This document shows positions 18,471 to 27,374 of a stretch of DNA of 64,000 bases, piece by piece (within the stretch, counting starts at the first letter, position 1; the number at the start of each line of letters is the position of its first letter). Origin of the DNA: Bacillota bacterium. GTDB taxonomy: Bacteria > Bacillota > Clostridia > Christensenellales > SZUA-584. The position numbers and the translations under genes were made by a program. The DNA lies in contig JAEWCC010000049.1 of assembly GCA_023390815.1 (NCBI GenBank), positions 118,925 to 182,924 on the forward strand, read 5' to 3'. Below the pieces are notes generated by a model, which saw only the letters and a list, made by a program, of their open reading frames with translations, was not told the DNA's origin and did not search any database.

Positions 18471-18524
18471 AGTTACCTGTTGAACAATTTAAAATGATAA
18501 CTGAAGGGTGTCTAGGAGGAGAAC

Positions 18525-19508
18525 ATGGATAAAGCAATGGAGAAACGCAACCCAATCGGTGCAGTCTGCGGGAAGATTCTGCGTACCAGAGAATTGTCTC
18601 TTGGCCTTTTGCTCATCGTCATGATAGTTGTACTGATGACGCAGACGTCCAATTTCGCAACAACCGGCAATGTGCGCGTGCTGATGCAAGGTATGAGCGT
18701 GGATATGATGATCGCAATACCGATGGCCATTTCCCTGATCGCGGGCAACATCGACTTTTCCGTCGGGTCTACGCTGTGCCTGACAAGCGCGGTGGCCGGA
18801 TTAGTGATGAACGGCGGCGCTTCGGGTATCGTCGGCATCGTTGTAGGCCTCGCGCTGGGCGGATTCCTGGGCTTCCTGAACGCGGTGATTATCAACAAAC
18901 TTAAAGTCACACCGCTTGTTGCCACACTGGGTACATGGATGGCCTACCGCGGGACCGCGCTGGTGGTGATTGGGGGTACGGTCGCAAATCTGCCCGAGGA
19001 TTTTACCAACTTCGGACGCGTGGAACCGCTGGGCATTCCCATCACGATCATTTATATGATTGTCATTGTGGTAGCGGGGATATTGCTCATTAAATATTTT
19101 AACTTCTTTCATAACGCTTACTATATCGGGTCCAATAAAACGTCCGCGCGCCTCGCGGGCATCAACAATGAAAAGTTCATCTATGTGTCGTACACCATCA
19201 CCGGTATCATCTCCGCCTTTGCCGGATTGGTGCTGGCAGCCCGTCTGGGAAGCGCGTCGCAAAATGCCGGTGAGGGACTGGAGTTCAGAAACGTTGTCGG
19301 CCTGTTGGTGGGCGGTGTTTCGATGGACGGCGGCGAGGGTACGCTGATTGGCGCGGTGATGGGCGTGATCATGATGCAGATTGTAAACAACGCCATCGTA
19401 CTGCTGTACTTAAACCCCAGCTATACCAAGGTCATTACGGGCGCAATTCTGGTGCTGGCCGTCGCTCTGGATCAATTTAATAAACAGAAGAAACTGCGCG
19501 GAAAGTAA
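18525..19508 (+). CDS. Sugar ABC transporter permease, RbsC type
   Basis: A 327-residue permease of the ribose/xylose/galactose family with eight to ten membrane helices. It shows the RbsC-like segment IAGNIDFSVGSTLCLTSAVAG and the late VVGLLVGGVSMDGGEGTLIGA. AGGAGGAGAAC precedes ATG 18525. Here the permease comes before the ATPase and binding protein, a reordered Rbs-type operon. Confidence 0.92.
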   Translation: MDKAMEKRNPIGAVCGKILRTRELSLGLLLIVMIVVLMTQTSNFATTGNVRVLMQGMSVDMMIAIPMAISLIAGNIDFSVGSTLCLTSAVAGLVMNGGASGIVGIVVGLALGGFLGFLNAVIINKLKVTPLVATLGTWMAYRGTALVVIGGTVANLPEDFTNFGRVEPLGIPITIIYMIVIVVAGILLIKYFNFFHNAYYIGSNKTSARLAGINNEKFIYVSYTITGIISAFAGLVLAARLGSASQNAGEGLEFRNVVGLLVGGVSMDGGEGTLIGAVMGVIMMQIVNNAIVLLYLNPSYTKVITGAILVLAVALDQFNKQKKLRGK

Positions 19509-19535
19509 GCCGCCGGCTTCAAGGAGGATACGGCT

Positions 19536-21029
19536 ATGGAAACAGCCATTCGTTTTGAACACGTCGGAAAAATCTTTCCCGGTGTGAAAGCCTTAAACGA
19601 TGTGACATTTGAGATCGCCAGCGGCCAGGTGCATTGCATCGTCGGTGAGAACGGCGCGGGAAAGTCTACACTGATAAAAATATTAGCCGGCGTCAATCCA
19701 ATAGACGAAGGATGCGCATATCTGTTTGATAAACCGATACACTTCCGCAGCCCCGAAGACGCCAAAAAGGCCGGGATTGGGGTGGTGCACCAGGAACTGA
19801 GCAACTTTGTGCATCTGGATGTCGCCAGTAACCTGTTTTGCAACAATATGCCCAAATCCCATGGCGCCATTGCCTATAAGCGCCTGTATCAAAAGGCGCG
19901 TGAAGCGCTGGACACATGCGGGCTGGCCTATATCAACGAACACAGTGTCATGAAGGACATCAGCCTGGGCTCGCAGCAGATGGTGGAAATTGCCCGGCTC
20001 ATTAATGAAAACGCGAAGATCGTCATACTCGATGAGCCTACATCCGCTTTGACCGAAGTCGAAGTGAGTAAGCTTTACGAGCTGATCGAGCGAATGAAGA
20101 AGCAGGGGATTACTATCATCTATATCTCGCACCGGCTCGATGAGGTGCTGGAGCTGGCCGACACCATTACGGTCCTTAAAGATGGCGAGCATGTCGTCAC
20201 TTTCCCGCGCGACGAGAATACCACAAAGAATTTGCTGGTGAGATATATGGTGGGGCGGGATGTAGAATTCGACTATCGCAGCGGAAAAAGCACGTCGGGC
20301 GAAGCGGTGATGGAGGTGGAATCCCTATGCTCGGGTAAACAGGTACAGGATGTCAGCTTTGAGCTGCGCCGCGGCGAGATTTTGGGCATCGCGGGGCTCG
20401 AGGGTTCCGGCAGAACGGAGATATTGGAGACGTTGTTCGGCTGGCGGGAGCGCACAGGCGGCAGGATAATCATTAACGGAAAACAGACGGACATCAAAAA
20501 CCCGATTATTGCGAAAAGGCATGGGCTCGCGTACATCACCAAAGAGCGAAAATTACTGGGCCTGTTCCTCGGGCTGGATGTAAAGACCAACATAGCGGCT
20601 GCGTCGCCAAAGAAGTATGAAAAGAACGGCACAATTCGCTTTAACCGAATCGCCGAGAACGCGCGAAAATATGTGGACGCCATGCATATCAAATGCGCCG
20701 ATCTCAAACAAAAGACCATGAATCTCTCGGGCGGGAATCAGCAGAAGGTGCTGCTTTCGATGTGGTTGTCGAATGACCCGGAAATACTGCTGATCGATGA
20801 ACCGACGCGCGGAGTGGATGTAGGCGCGAAAGCGGAAATCCATGCTTTGCTGCGCGGGATCGTATCTAAGGGCAAATCGGTCATCATTGTCTCGTCCGAA
20901 TTGCCGGAGATTCTGGCTTCGTGCGACCGCGTCATGGTGATGTATGAAGGAAGAATGATGGACGTACTCAGCAACGACGGGAATTTGACGGAAGAGCGCA
21001 TTATTCAGTTAGCATCGGGTATTCGTTGA
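19536..21029 (+). CDS. Sugar ABC transporter ATPase, RbsA type (double domain)
   Basis: A 497-residue protein with two ABC domains. The first has Walker A GENGAGKST, signature LGSQQ and Walker B VILDEPTSAL. The second has the degenerate P-loop GLEGSGRTE, signature LSGGNQQK and LLIDEPTRGVDVG, normal for RbsA/XylG-type proteins. AAGGAGG lies before ATG 19536. It energises the RbsC-like permease. Confidence 0.93.
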   Translation: METAIRFEHVGKIFPGVKALNDVTFEIASGQVHCIVGENGAGKSTLIKILAGVNPIDEGCAYLFDKPIHFRSPEDAKKAGIGVVHQELSNFVHLDVASNLFCNNMPKSHGAIAYKRLYQKAREALDTCGLAYINEHSVMKDISLGSQQMVEIARLINENAKIVILDEPTSALTEVEVSKLYELIERMKKQGITIIYISHRLDEVLELADTITVLKDGEHVVTFPRDENTTKNLLVRYMVGRDVEFDYRSGKSTSGEAVMEVESLCSGKQVQDVSFELRRGEILGIAGLEGSGRTEILETLFGWRERTGGRIIINGKQTDIKNPIIAKRHGLAYITKERKLLGLFLGLDVKTNIAAASPKKYEKNGTIRFNRIAENARKYVDAMHIKCADLKQKTMNLSGGNQQKVLLSMWLSNDPEILLIDEPTRGVDVGAKAEIHALLRGIVSKGKSVIIVSSELPEILASCDRVMVMYEGRMMDVLSNDGNLTEERIIQLASGIR

Positions 21030-21073
21030 TTTTCATTCCCATCAGGGAAGTGAATAAAAAAGGAGGAGAATAT

Positions 21074-22114
21074 ATGAAGAAGTTATCACTCGTTCTGGCG
21101 ATCATGCTGGTGCTGGGTACTCTGCTTACCGCATGCGCGCCCCAGGAAGTACAGGCTCCCAAACCGGAGGGTGAGGCGAATGCAGCGCTTCCCGGTGAAG
21201 GAGAGGTTTACTGCGTGATCGGATCCTTATTCCAGCTGGAGTTCTTTGATGCGCTCAAAGCCGGTGTAAGTGATGCGGCCAAAGAAATCGGGGCTACCTG
21301 GTATTATGCCGGCCCGCAGGAATTTGTTCCCGATCAGATTTCTCAGGCAATCGATCAGGCGGTAGCAAACAAAGTGACGGGCATCATTCTTCATGGCCAG
21401 GCTGTGGAAACAGCGGCTGCGATCGATAATGCGATTGCTGCGGGCGTACCGGTGATCTGCGTGAATACGGACATCCCTTCCAACCGCCTGTCGTTCCTGG
21501 GCTGCAATCCTTATAACGCCGGTTATGATATGGGCGAGCACATGGCGAAGCTGATTGAAGGCCAGTCGGGTACCGTTCTGATCTCCACCGCCATCAGCGC
21601 CGGACAGCCGTCGGCACTGGATAACCTCAAAGGCGCAAAAGATGCGCTGGCAGCGCTGGCTCCCAACGTAAAAGTCGTGGAAGTGGACGATACCGCTGAC
21701 GCCAACATTGCCGCAACCAACATCGGCGCTGCGCTGCAGGCAAACCCGGATGTCATCGGCATTATCGGCCAACAGGCGTACACCGCTGTTGGCGCTACCA
21801 CCGCTGTTCGTGAAGCAGGCCTGACCGGCAAGATCCAGATCATTGGCCGTGACCGCGACGCTGCGACGCTGGAACTCATTAAAAACGGAGAACTGGCCGC
21901 TTCCTATGCGCAGAACTCCTACGTCGAAGGCTATATCGCGCTCAAATGGCTCAACGAATATGTCGATGGCAAACTGAAAGTTATCGGCGATTATCTGGGC
22001 GGCGGCGTGAACCCGCTTCCTCCGACAGTGGACTCCGGTTCCATTGTTATCACCAAGGAAAACGCCGAACAGTTCGAAGCAAAGTATACGTATGAAGTGA
22101 CAGCCAAGAACTAA
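21074..22114 (+). CDS. Sugar-binding lipoprotein of the ABC importer, RbsB type
   Basis: A 346-residue lipoprotein. The signal peptide KKLSLVLAIMLVLGTLL is followed by lipobox LTAC (Cys about residue 18), then a type-I periplasmic binding fold (DQAVANKVTGIILHGQ, NIGAALQANPDVIGIIGQQ). ATG 21074 is chosen because AGGAGG precedes it and it opens the signal peptide. Its stop is 96 bp before the isomerase-like gene. The ligand is not evident from sequence; a pentose or deoxy-sugar is consistent with the enzymes downstream. Confidence 0.92.
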   Translation: MKKLSLVLAIMLVLGTLLTACAPQEVQAPKPEGEANAALPGEGEVYCVIGSLFQLEFFDALKAGVSDAAKEIGATWYYAGPQEFVPDQISQAIDQAVANKVTGIILHGQAVETAAAIDNAIAAGVPVICVNTDIPSNRLSFLGCNPYNAGYDMGEHMAKLIEGQSGTVLISTAISAGQPSALDNLKGAKDALAALAPNVKVVEVDDTADANIAATNIGAALQANPDVIGIIGQQAYTAVGATTAVREAGLTGKIQIIGRDRDAATLELIKNGELAASYAQNSYVEGYIALKWLNEYVDGKLKVIGDYLGGGVNPLPPTVDSGSIVITKENAEQFEAKYTYEVTAKN

Positions 22115-22210
22115 GCATCCATTCAACGCATTTAAATCAGCACCATATTGACACATGTCCAGCCGGAGGATTATCGCCTCCGGCTGGATATGAAGTGGAA
22201 AGGCAGCCAG

Positions 22211-23596
22211 ATGAAGAAAATCGGACTACTTCCGTTGTACCTGGAACTTTATGATGAGACGTGCGCTTTCATGCGCCCTAAAATTGAAGATTTTCGCGAT
22301 ATCATCCTGAACCAGCTGAAAAATCGCGGGCTGGATATGGTATGCGCGCCGATCTGCAGGTTGAAAGAAGAATTCGCGGCGGCGGTCAGGCAGCTGGAGG
22401 AGAATGGAGCCAGCGCGATTGTGACGCTGCACCTTGCATATTCACCGTCGCTGGAATGCATCGACGCATTGTCAAAGACGGATTTGCCCCTCGTTGTGCT
22501 GGATACAACTCAAAGTTATGAATTCGACTCATCTGTCAGCTCAGATGAGATCATGTATAACCATGGCATTCACGGCGTACAGGACATGTGCAATCTTTTA
22601 AAACGGCATGGAAAATCGTTTGAGGTTTTTGCCGGGCACTACGAGCAATCTGATGTGCTTGATCGCGTGGCGCGTTATTGCCGGGGCACCCAGATTGCAG
22701 CCGGGTTTTGTAATTCACGCGTCGGATTGGTAGGGAGCCCCTTTTGCGGTATGGGTGATTTCCATGTTCCCTTCGGCGAGCTTCACGATACGTTTGGACT
22801 GGATATCGTGGAGTATGATATGCGCGATGCCCAGCAAAGAATTGAGCGTATATCGGATCAGGAGATCGATTCTGAGTGCCGCATAGACAAAGAAGAATTT
22901 GAGTGGGACCCTTCGGTCACCGATGAAATATATCAGCGTACGGCAAGGGTTTGCCTGGCTCTGCGCAAATGGACAGACGAACAAAAGCTGACGGCTTTAT
23001 CGGTCAACTTCCTTGAGACTGAGGGAAACCCCGGTCTGCCTGTTATGCCGTTTACGGAGTGCAGCAAGGCGATGACACGGGGAATCGGTTATGCAGGCGA
23101 AGGCGACGTGCTGACGGCAGCGCTTTGCGGAGCGATTCTGCAATTCTTTCCCGAGACGACGTTTACGGAAATGTTCTGCCCGGACTGGAAAGGCGGCAGC
23201 GTTTTCCTTTCACATATGGGAGAGCTGAACTATCGCGTTTGCAGCGAAAAGCCCCGGCTGACGGAGATGATATTTCCATACACGTCTGCAGAGAACCCGA
23301 CGGTGGCATATGGCACGTTTAAGCCCGGCAAAGTGGTGCTTGTCAACTTGGCGCCCGGCGGCAAAGGGCGCTATACGCTGATATTGGCACCCGGGGACGT
23401 GCTCCGTGTGGGCAGAGATAATAATATGGCCAACAGCGTAAACGGCTGGTTCAAGCCGCAGCAGCCTTTGCCGGATTTTCTGGAGAAGTTTTCACGCGTG
23501 GGCGGAACCCATCACTCCGTCATGGTTTATGCAGATTGCTTGGATGAAATGAGTGCTTTTGCCGCAGCCATGAAGTTTGACTGCGTAATTATTTAA
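22211..23596 (+). CDS. L-fucose/L-arabinose isomerase-like protein
   Basis: A 461-residue member of the fucose/arabinose isomerase superfamily. The N-terminal Rossmann-like half includes KIGLLPLYLELYD and ASAIVTLHLAYSPS. The C-terminal half has the metal-ligand region YAGEGDVLTAALCGAI and a late GGTHHSVMVYAD. These superfamily enzymes convert aldoses to ketoses with Mn(II); some homologues have other activities. ATG 22211 is supported by GGAAAGG upstream; the in-frame ATG at 22148 has no site. It probably performs the first catabolic step after uptake. Confidence 0.82.
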   Translation: MKKIGLLPLYLELYDETCAFMRPKIEDFRDIILNQLKNRGLDMVCAPICRLKEEFAAAVRQLEENGASAIVTLHLAYSPSLECIDALSKTDLPLVVLDTTQSYEFDSSVSSDEIMYNHGIHGVQDMCNLLKRHGKSFEVFAGHYEQSDVLDRVARYCRGTQIAAGFCNSRVGLVGSPFCGMGDFHVPFGELHDTFGLDIVEYDMRDAQQRIERISDQEIDSECRIDKEEFEWDPSVTDEIYQRTARVCLALRKWTDEQKLTALSVNFLETEGNPGLPVMPFTECSKAMTRGIGYAGEGDVLTAALCGAILQFFPETTFTEMFCPDWKGGSVFLSHMGELNYRVCSEKPRLTEMIFPYTSAENPTVAYGTFKPGKVVLVNLAPGGKGRYTLILAPGDVLRVGRDNNMANSVNGWFKPQQPLPDFLEKFSRVGGTHHSVMVYADCLDEMSAFAAAMKFDCVII

Positions 23597-23614
23597 GCGA
23601 TAAGGGGTGAGCAC

Positions 23615-24736
23615 GTGAGCGGACGGGAATTGATGTGGAACACATTGTCGGGAAAGCCGACGGGCCGCGTGCCGGTGGCACCGTTTATATTCAGCAACAT
23701 CGTTAATGAGTATAACGGGGGCGAGCCACAGGACCCGATCGCGGCGGGAATCGCGCTGTACAGACGTTTTGGCTTCGATATTCTGCTGAGAAACTATATC
23801 ATTTCCGATTATTTGGATGAGTCGTTCGTCTCCTGCGCCAACTGGCATGTCCAAAAGCAGGTTGAGCGTAAGGGTGAGGACTGGGACGAGAAGACGGTGG
23901 TTAACACGCCCGAACGTCAGCTCACCCAGGTCAAATCGTTCCGGCGTATCAGTCAGTTTGAAGTGGTAGAAGCTGTCACGGAATACTACATCAAGGAGCA
24001 GGAGGATTTCACACAGTTCAAAAAGTACCAGCCGTCTTTGCCTCAATATGACTGCGCCATCATCACCCACGCGAAAGAGCTGATCGGGCAGGACGGTTTA
24101 ACCGGGCCTTGGGTGCAGGGCGCTTTCAATATGGCAGGCATGTACAGAGAACTCTCCGAGCTGTTGACTGATCCGTATGTGGATGAGGCGTTTTACGCCG
24201 ATATGATGGAGTACTTTGGCGAACGCGTTACGGGCTTCATGAAGCAGGCCATTCGTGCCGGTGCGGATTTTATCAGCATGTCCGGCAACATGGCCAGCGG
24301 CAGCATGGCGGGTCCGAAAATGTTTGCCGAATACGTCATGCCGTATGAAAAGCGTGTGATCAATGCGGTGCACAAAGAGGGCGCAAAGATTATCTATCAC
24401 AACTGCGGCGACGCGAAACTGCTGCTGCCCTTGTACGCACAGATGGGAATTGACATGTACGAGTCTCTGACCGCCGCGCCGTATGGCGATACGGTGCTGG
24501 AGGAGGCCTTGCGCGCTATCCCGCTGCCGACGGCGCTGAGCGGCGGTATCGATCAGATCAGTTTTCTGAAGACGGCTTCGCCGGATGATGTGCACAGGCG
24601 GGTGAAGCAGGTGCTGGATACAGTGAAACCGCGCGGCGGCTTTGTGCTGGCGGCAAGCGACTACATCTGTGAGGGAACGCCCGAGGAAAACCTGATTGCC
24701 CTCGCTAAGGCGGGGCTTGAATTTGGCGCTTACTGA
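23615..24736 (+). CDS. Uroporphyrinogen-decarboxylase-like (MtaA/MtbA-type) protein
   Basis: A 373-residue TIM-barrel protein of the URO-D superfamily. It keeps IIYHNCGD (H-x-C-G), where zinc-dependent corrinoid:coenzyme-M methyltransferases place metal ligands, and lacks the N-terminal RQAGR of true heme-pathway URO-D. No corrinoid protein gene is nearby. Start is GTG 23615 after AAGGGG. Its presence between a sugar isomerase and YjbQ genes implies a role on the sugar or a methylated derivative, but this is inference. Confidence 0.8.
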   Translation: MSGRELMWNTLSGKPTGRVPVAPFIFSNIVNEYNGGEPQDPIAAGIALYRRFGFDILLRNYIISDYLDESFVSCANWHVQKQVERKGEDWDEKTVVNTPERQLTQVKSFRRISQFEVVEAVTEYYIKEQEDFTQFKKYQPSLPQYDCAIITHAKELIGQDGLTGPWVQGAFNMAGMYRELSELLTDPYVDEAFYADMMEYFGERVTGFMKQAIRAGADFISMSGNMASGSMAGPKMFAEYVMPYEKRVINAVHKEGAKIIYHNCGDAKLLLPLYAQMGIDMYESLTAAPYGDTVLEEALRAIPLPTALSGGIDQISFLKTASPDDVHRRVKQVLDTVKPRGGFVLAASDYICEGTPEENLIALAKAGLEFGAY

Positions 24737-24793
24737 TTAAGAACTGTATAACGCAATTTATAAAAGTGATTCAAAATATTTTTGGAGGTTGCT

Positions 24794-25414
24794 ATGGAAT
24801 TTAAAGTGTTTCAAAAAGAACTGGAACTGCAGTCAAAGGGGTGGATTCCCACGTTTCATGATGTGACCAAAGAGGTGCTGGAGATCGTCGCGGCCTCAGG
24901 CATCAAGAACGGTACCTGCTGCATCGCCTCCCACCACACGACATGCAGCGTGATGGTGCAGGAGTGCTCCCATGATATCGACTCGTTTGATCTCGAGTTT
25001 TTGCAGCATGATCTTTTGGATATTATGCGCAAGATGATTCCGGATTTTGCCGAGGAACACCAGTATCGTCATCCGGGCCCAGTTCATGCCCAGTTTGGCC
25101 GTCACGTCGGCGAGCCGGGGGATTTTACCAGCATGAACACCGACGGGCATCTGCGTTCTGTTTTCTTTGGCCGCAGCGAAACCATGACCATTAAAGACGG
25201 CGTGCTGGACGGAGGAGAATTTGCGCATGTGTACTTTGTGGATTGGGATCACGTCCGGGCGCGCCACAGACAGCTCAATATCACCGTTATGGGCACTGCC
25301 GACGATGTGGGCGATCGCAAGTGGAACAACGGCGAGGTCATCAATACGGGCAGAAAGTACCTGCCAGAAGAAAAAGAATATATGGCGCAGTACGATTTGT
25401 ATCTGAAGCGGTAA
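24794..25414 (+). CDS. YjbQ/UPF0047-family protein 1
   Basis: A 206-residue YjbQ-family protein, longer than the usual 130-140. Family signatures are ASHHTTCSVMVQE and NTDGHLRSVFFGRSETMTI; then GGEFAHVYFVDWDHVRARHRQLNITVMG replaces the usual LGTWQ-type segment. An extra C-terminal 35 residues and an insertion near residue 95 are unusual. YjbQ proteins have reported weak thiamine-phosphate synthase activity and no settled function. ATG 24794 follows GGAGG. Confidence 0.8.
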   Translation: MEFKVFQKELELQSKGWIPTFHDVTKEVLEIVAASGIKNGTCCIASHHTTCSVMVQECSHDIDSFDLEFLQHDLLDIMRKMIPDFAEEHQYRHPGPVHAQFGRHVGEPGDFTSMNTDGHLRSVFFGRSETMTIKDGVLDGGEFAHVYFVDWDHVRARHRQLNITVMGTADDVGDRKWNNGEVINTGRKYLPEEKEYMAQYDLYLKR

Positions 25415-25430
25415 CTGAAAGGCGAAAACC

Positions 25431-26147
25431 ATGGCAAAAGTAAAGATTAGAACGCCGTTCTTTGAAACCAGCGTCAAGAACTATATCTATGGGGATCAGG
25501 TGCTCGAGTTCGCCAAGGCAGCCGATGCGGCGGCAATCAAGTACGACGTGGACGTGCTGTTTATCTCCCCTTACACGGAGATTCGCCGGATCAGGGAAAA
25601 CTGCCCGAATCTGATTATCCTCGCGCCTTATATGGATGTCCTCCGCCCAGGACGCGGCATGGCGGATGTTCTGCCGGAGGCCGTCAAAGCCGCCGGTGCG
25701 CAGGGCGTGGTGATTAACCACTGCGAACGGCCTATGACGCTGACGGCGATTAAGAACACCATTGATCGCGCCAACGAGCTGGATATGTTTTCGTTCGTAT
25801 GCGCGGATACCATCGCGGAAGCGCAGGCCATTGCCCAACTGCATCCGGATATCATTAACCCCGAGCCCACGGAACTGATCGGCAGCGGCAACGCCAGCGA
25901 CATGAGCTACGTGATGGAGGCGATTCGGGCTGTTAAGGCGATCGACCCCAATATCATGGTGGAACAGGCGGCGGGCATTACCACCGCGCAGCAGATCTAC
26001 GATTTTATCATGGCGGGGTCGGAAGCCGCCGGTTCGGCCAGCGGTATCCTCAAATCAGAGCATCCGTTGGCGCTGCTCGATGAAATGGTCAGCTATGTAA
26101 AGAAAGCCCGCGAAGCGCTGATTGCACAGGGCAGATTGAAAGCATAG
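25431..26147 (+). CDS. Triosephosphate-isomerase homologue, archaeal-type
   Basis: A 238-residue TIM barrel of the archaeal-type TIM family. The electrophile H97 is in INHCER and the catalytic base E145 is in NPEPTELIGSG. The N-terminal N-x-K of TIM appears as S14-V15-K16, so lysine is kept and asparagine is replaced by serine. C-terminal AGSEAAGSASGI provides the phosphate loop. It could act on a sugar phosphate other than glyceraldehyde phosphate, such as a tetrulose or pentulose phosphate. It lies between two YjbQ genes, 16 bp and 9 bp away. Confidence 0.8.
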   Translation: MAKVKIRTPFFETSVKNYIYGDQVLEFAKAADAAAIKYDVDVLFISPYTEIRRIRENCPNLIILAPYMDVLRPGRGMADVLPEAVKAAGAQGVVINHCERPMTLTAIKNTIDRANELDMFSFVCADTIAEAQAIAQLHPDIINPEPTELIGSGNASDMSYVMEAIRAVKAIDPNIMVEQAAGITTAQQIYDFIMAGSEAAGSASGILKSEHPLALLDEMVSYVKKAREALIAQGRLKA

Positions 26148-26156
26148 GAGAGGGTT

Positions 26157-26651
26157 ATGGTATACAGAGAAGCGGTTAAAGTACAGTCTAACGATAAAGT
26201 ATGCACTTTTCACAACGTTACGGAAGCCGCAAATGAGATCGTAAAACGGTCGGGCATTAAAAACGGCATTGTATCGGTATATTCCCACCATACTACCTGC
26301 TGCGTCATCACGCAGGAAGCTGCTTTCGATGTTTCGATGACGGGCCTTGAGACATTACAGCAGGATTTTATTGAGGCGTTTGAAAGCTTTATGCCGGTCT
26401 GCCGCAAGGAAGGTATGTATCTTCACCCGGGTCCGAAGGCGCTTAAATTTGCCGAGGAACATGGCGAGGATGCGCGCGGCTGTCACAATACCGATGCGCA
26501 CCTGCGCAGCGCGCTGGTAGGCCGCAGCGAAAACATTGCGCTGATTGATGGCAAAATGGATCTCGGCGAATTCGGCTACATCTATTTTATTGACTTTGAT
26601 ACCACACGTGCACGTACGCGTACGGTGCAGATTACGGTTATCGGCGAATAG
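26157..26651 (+). CDS. YjbQ/UPF0047-family protein 2
   Basis: A 164-residue paralogue of the YjbQ-like protein at 24794, sharing YSHHTTCCVITQE, HNTDAHLRSALVGRSENIAL and LGEFGYIYFIDFDTTRARTRTVQITVIG. In both, GEF stands where most YjbQ proteins have GTW, so the pair forms its own subgroup. GAGAGGG precedes ATG 26157. Two paralogues around one isomerase suggest a heteromeric enzyme or successive steps. Confidence 0.8.
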   Translation: MVYREAVKVQSNDKVCTFHNVTEAANEIVKRSGIKNGIVSVYSHHTTCCVITQEAAFDVSMTGLETLQQDFIEAFESFMPVCRKEGMYLHPGPKALKFAEEHGEDARGCHNTDAHLRSALVGRSENIALIDGKMDLGEFGYIYFIDFDTTRARTRTVQITVIGE

Positions 26652-26660
26652 GAAAGGGGT

Positions 26661-26694
26661 AAGGGCCGGGGCAGTAAGACAGGTTCCGGCCCTT
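26661..26694 (+). other. Hairpin just before the rpe start codon
   Basis: Perfect 9-bp inverted repeat AAGGGCCGG (26661-26669) and CCGGCCCTT (26686-26694), ending 8 bases before ATG 26703. It may be a weak terminator or attenuator (followed by GTTGT) or a structure that limits rpe translation, since no Shine-Dalgarno is visible between stem and start. Confidence 0.6.
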
Positions 26695-26702
26695 GTTGTA
26701 CA

Positions 26703-27374
26703 ATGGCAGAATGCCGGACGACTATAATCTCACCCTCGCTGCTCGCGGCGGGTGCTGGGAACTATTGTGAAGCAATTCGTTCTGTAGAGCAGGCCGGTGC
26801 GCAGCGGCTGCATATAGACGTGATGGACGGACACTTTGTTCCCAACCTGTCTTTCGGCCCCGATATCGTTCACGGTATCCGCGCAAGCAATCGGCTTTAT
26901 TTTGATGTGCATCTGATGGTGGAGCATCCGATGCAGTTCGCCAAAGCATTTATTGACGCAGGCGCGGACGGGATCACGATCCACCCGGAGGCGCAGGATG
27001 ATGTAACCGAGGTCCTCGCGGTATGCAGAAAGAAAGGCGTGCAGTTTGGCCTTGCGGTTAAGCCGAAAACGCCGCTGAACATGGTGGTGCAGTTTCTGCA
27101 GGATTGTGATAACCTGCTGATTATGAGTGTTGAGCCGGGATTCGGCGGACAAAAGTTTATTGCGGATACACTGGAACGAATCCGCGAGGCGGTGGATATT
27201 CGCAAAAGCCTCAACGCGCGCTATCTCATCGGTGTCGACGGGGGTATCAATACGGAAACGGGCAAACAGTGTATCGAGGCCGGGGCAGATGTTTTGGTTG
27301 CGGGCAGCGCGGTCTTTAAAAGCAGTGATCCCGCAGCAGTGATTGCTGCATTGAAAGGGGAACGGAGCAGGTGA
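26703..27374 (+). CDS. rpe: Ribulose-phosphate 3-epimerase
   Basis: A 223-residue TIM-barrel epimerase with the RPE hallmarks LHIDVMDGHFVPNLSFGP, FDVHLMVEHP, IMSVEPGFGGQKF and GVDGGINTET. It interconverts ribulose-5-phosphate and xylulose-5-phosphate, or an analogous ketose phosphate pair, feeding the pentose phosphate pathway. The start ATG 26703 has no clear binding site and is preceded by a GC-rich hairpin. It overlaps the SIS gene by 4 bp. Confidence 0.92.
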   Translation: MAECRTTIISPSLLAAGAGNYCEAIRSVEQAGAQRLHIDVMDGHFVPNLSFGPDIVHGIRASNRLYFDVHLMVEHPMQFAKAFIDAGADGITIHPEAQDDVTEVLAVCRKKGVQFGLAVKPKTPLNMVVQFLQDCDNLLIMSVEPGFGGQKFIADTLERIREAVDIRKSLNARYLIGVDGGINTETGKQCIEAGADVLVAGSAVFKSSDPAAVIAALKGERSR

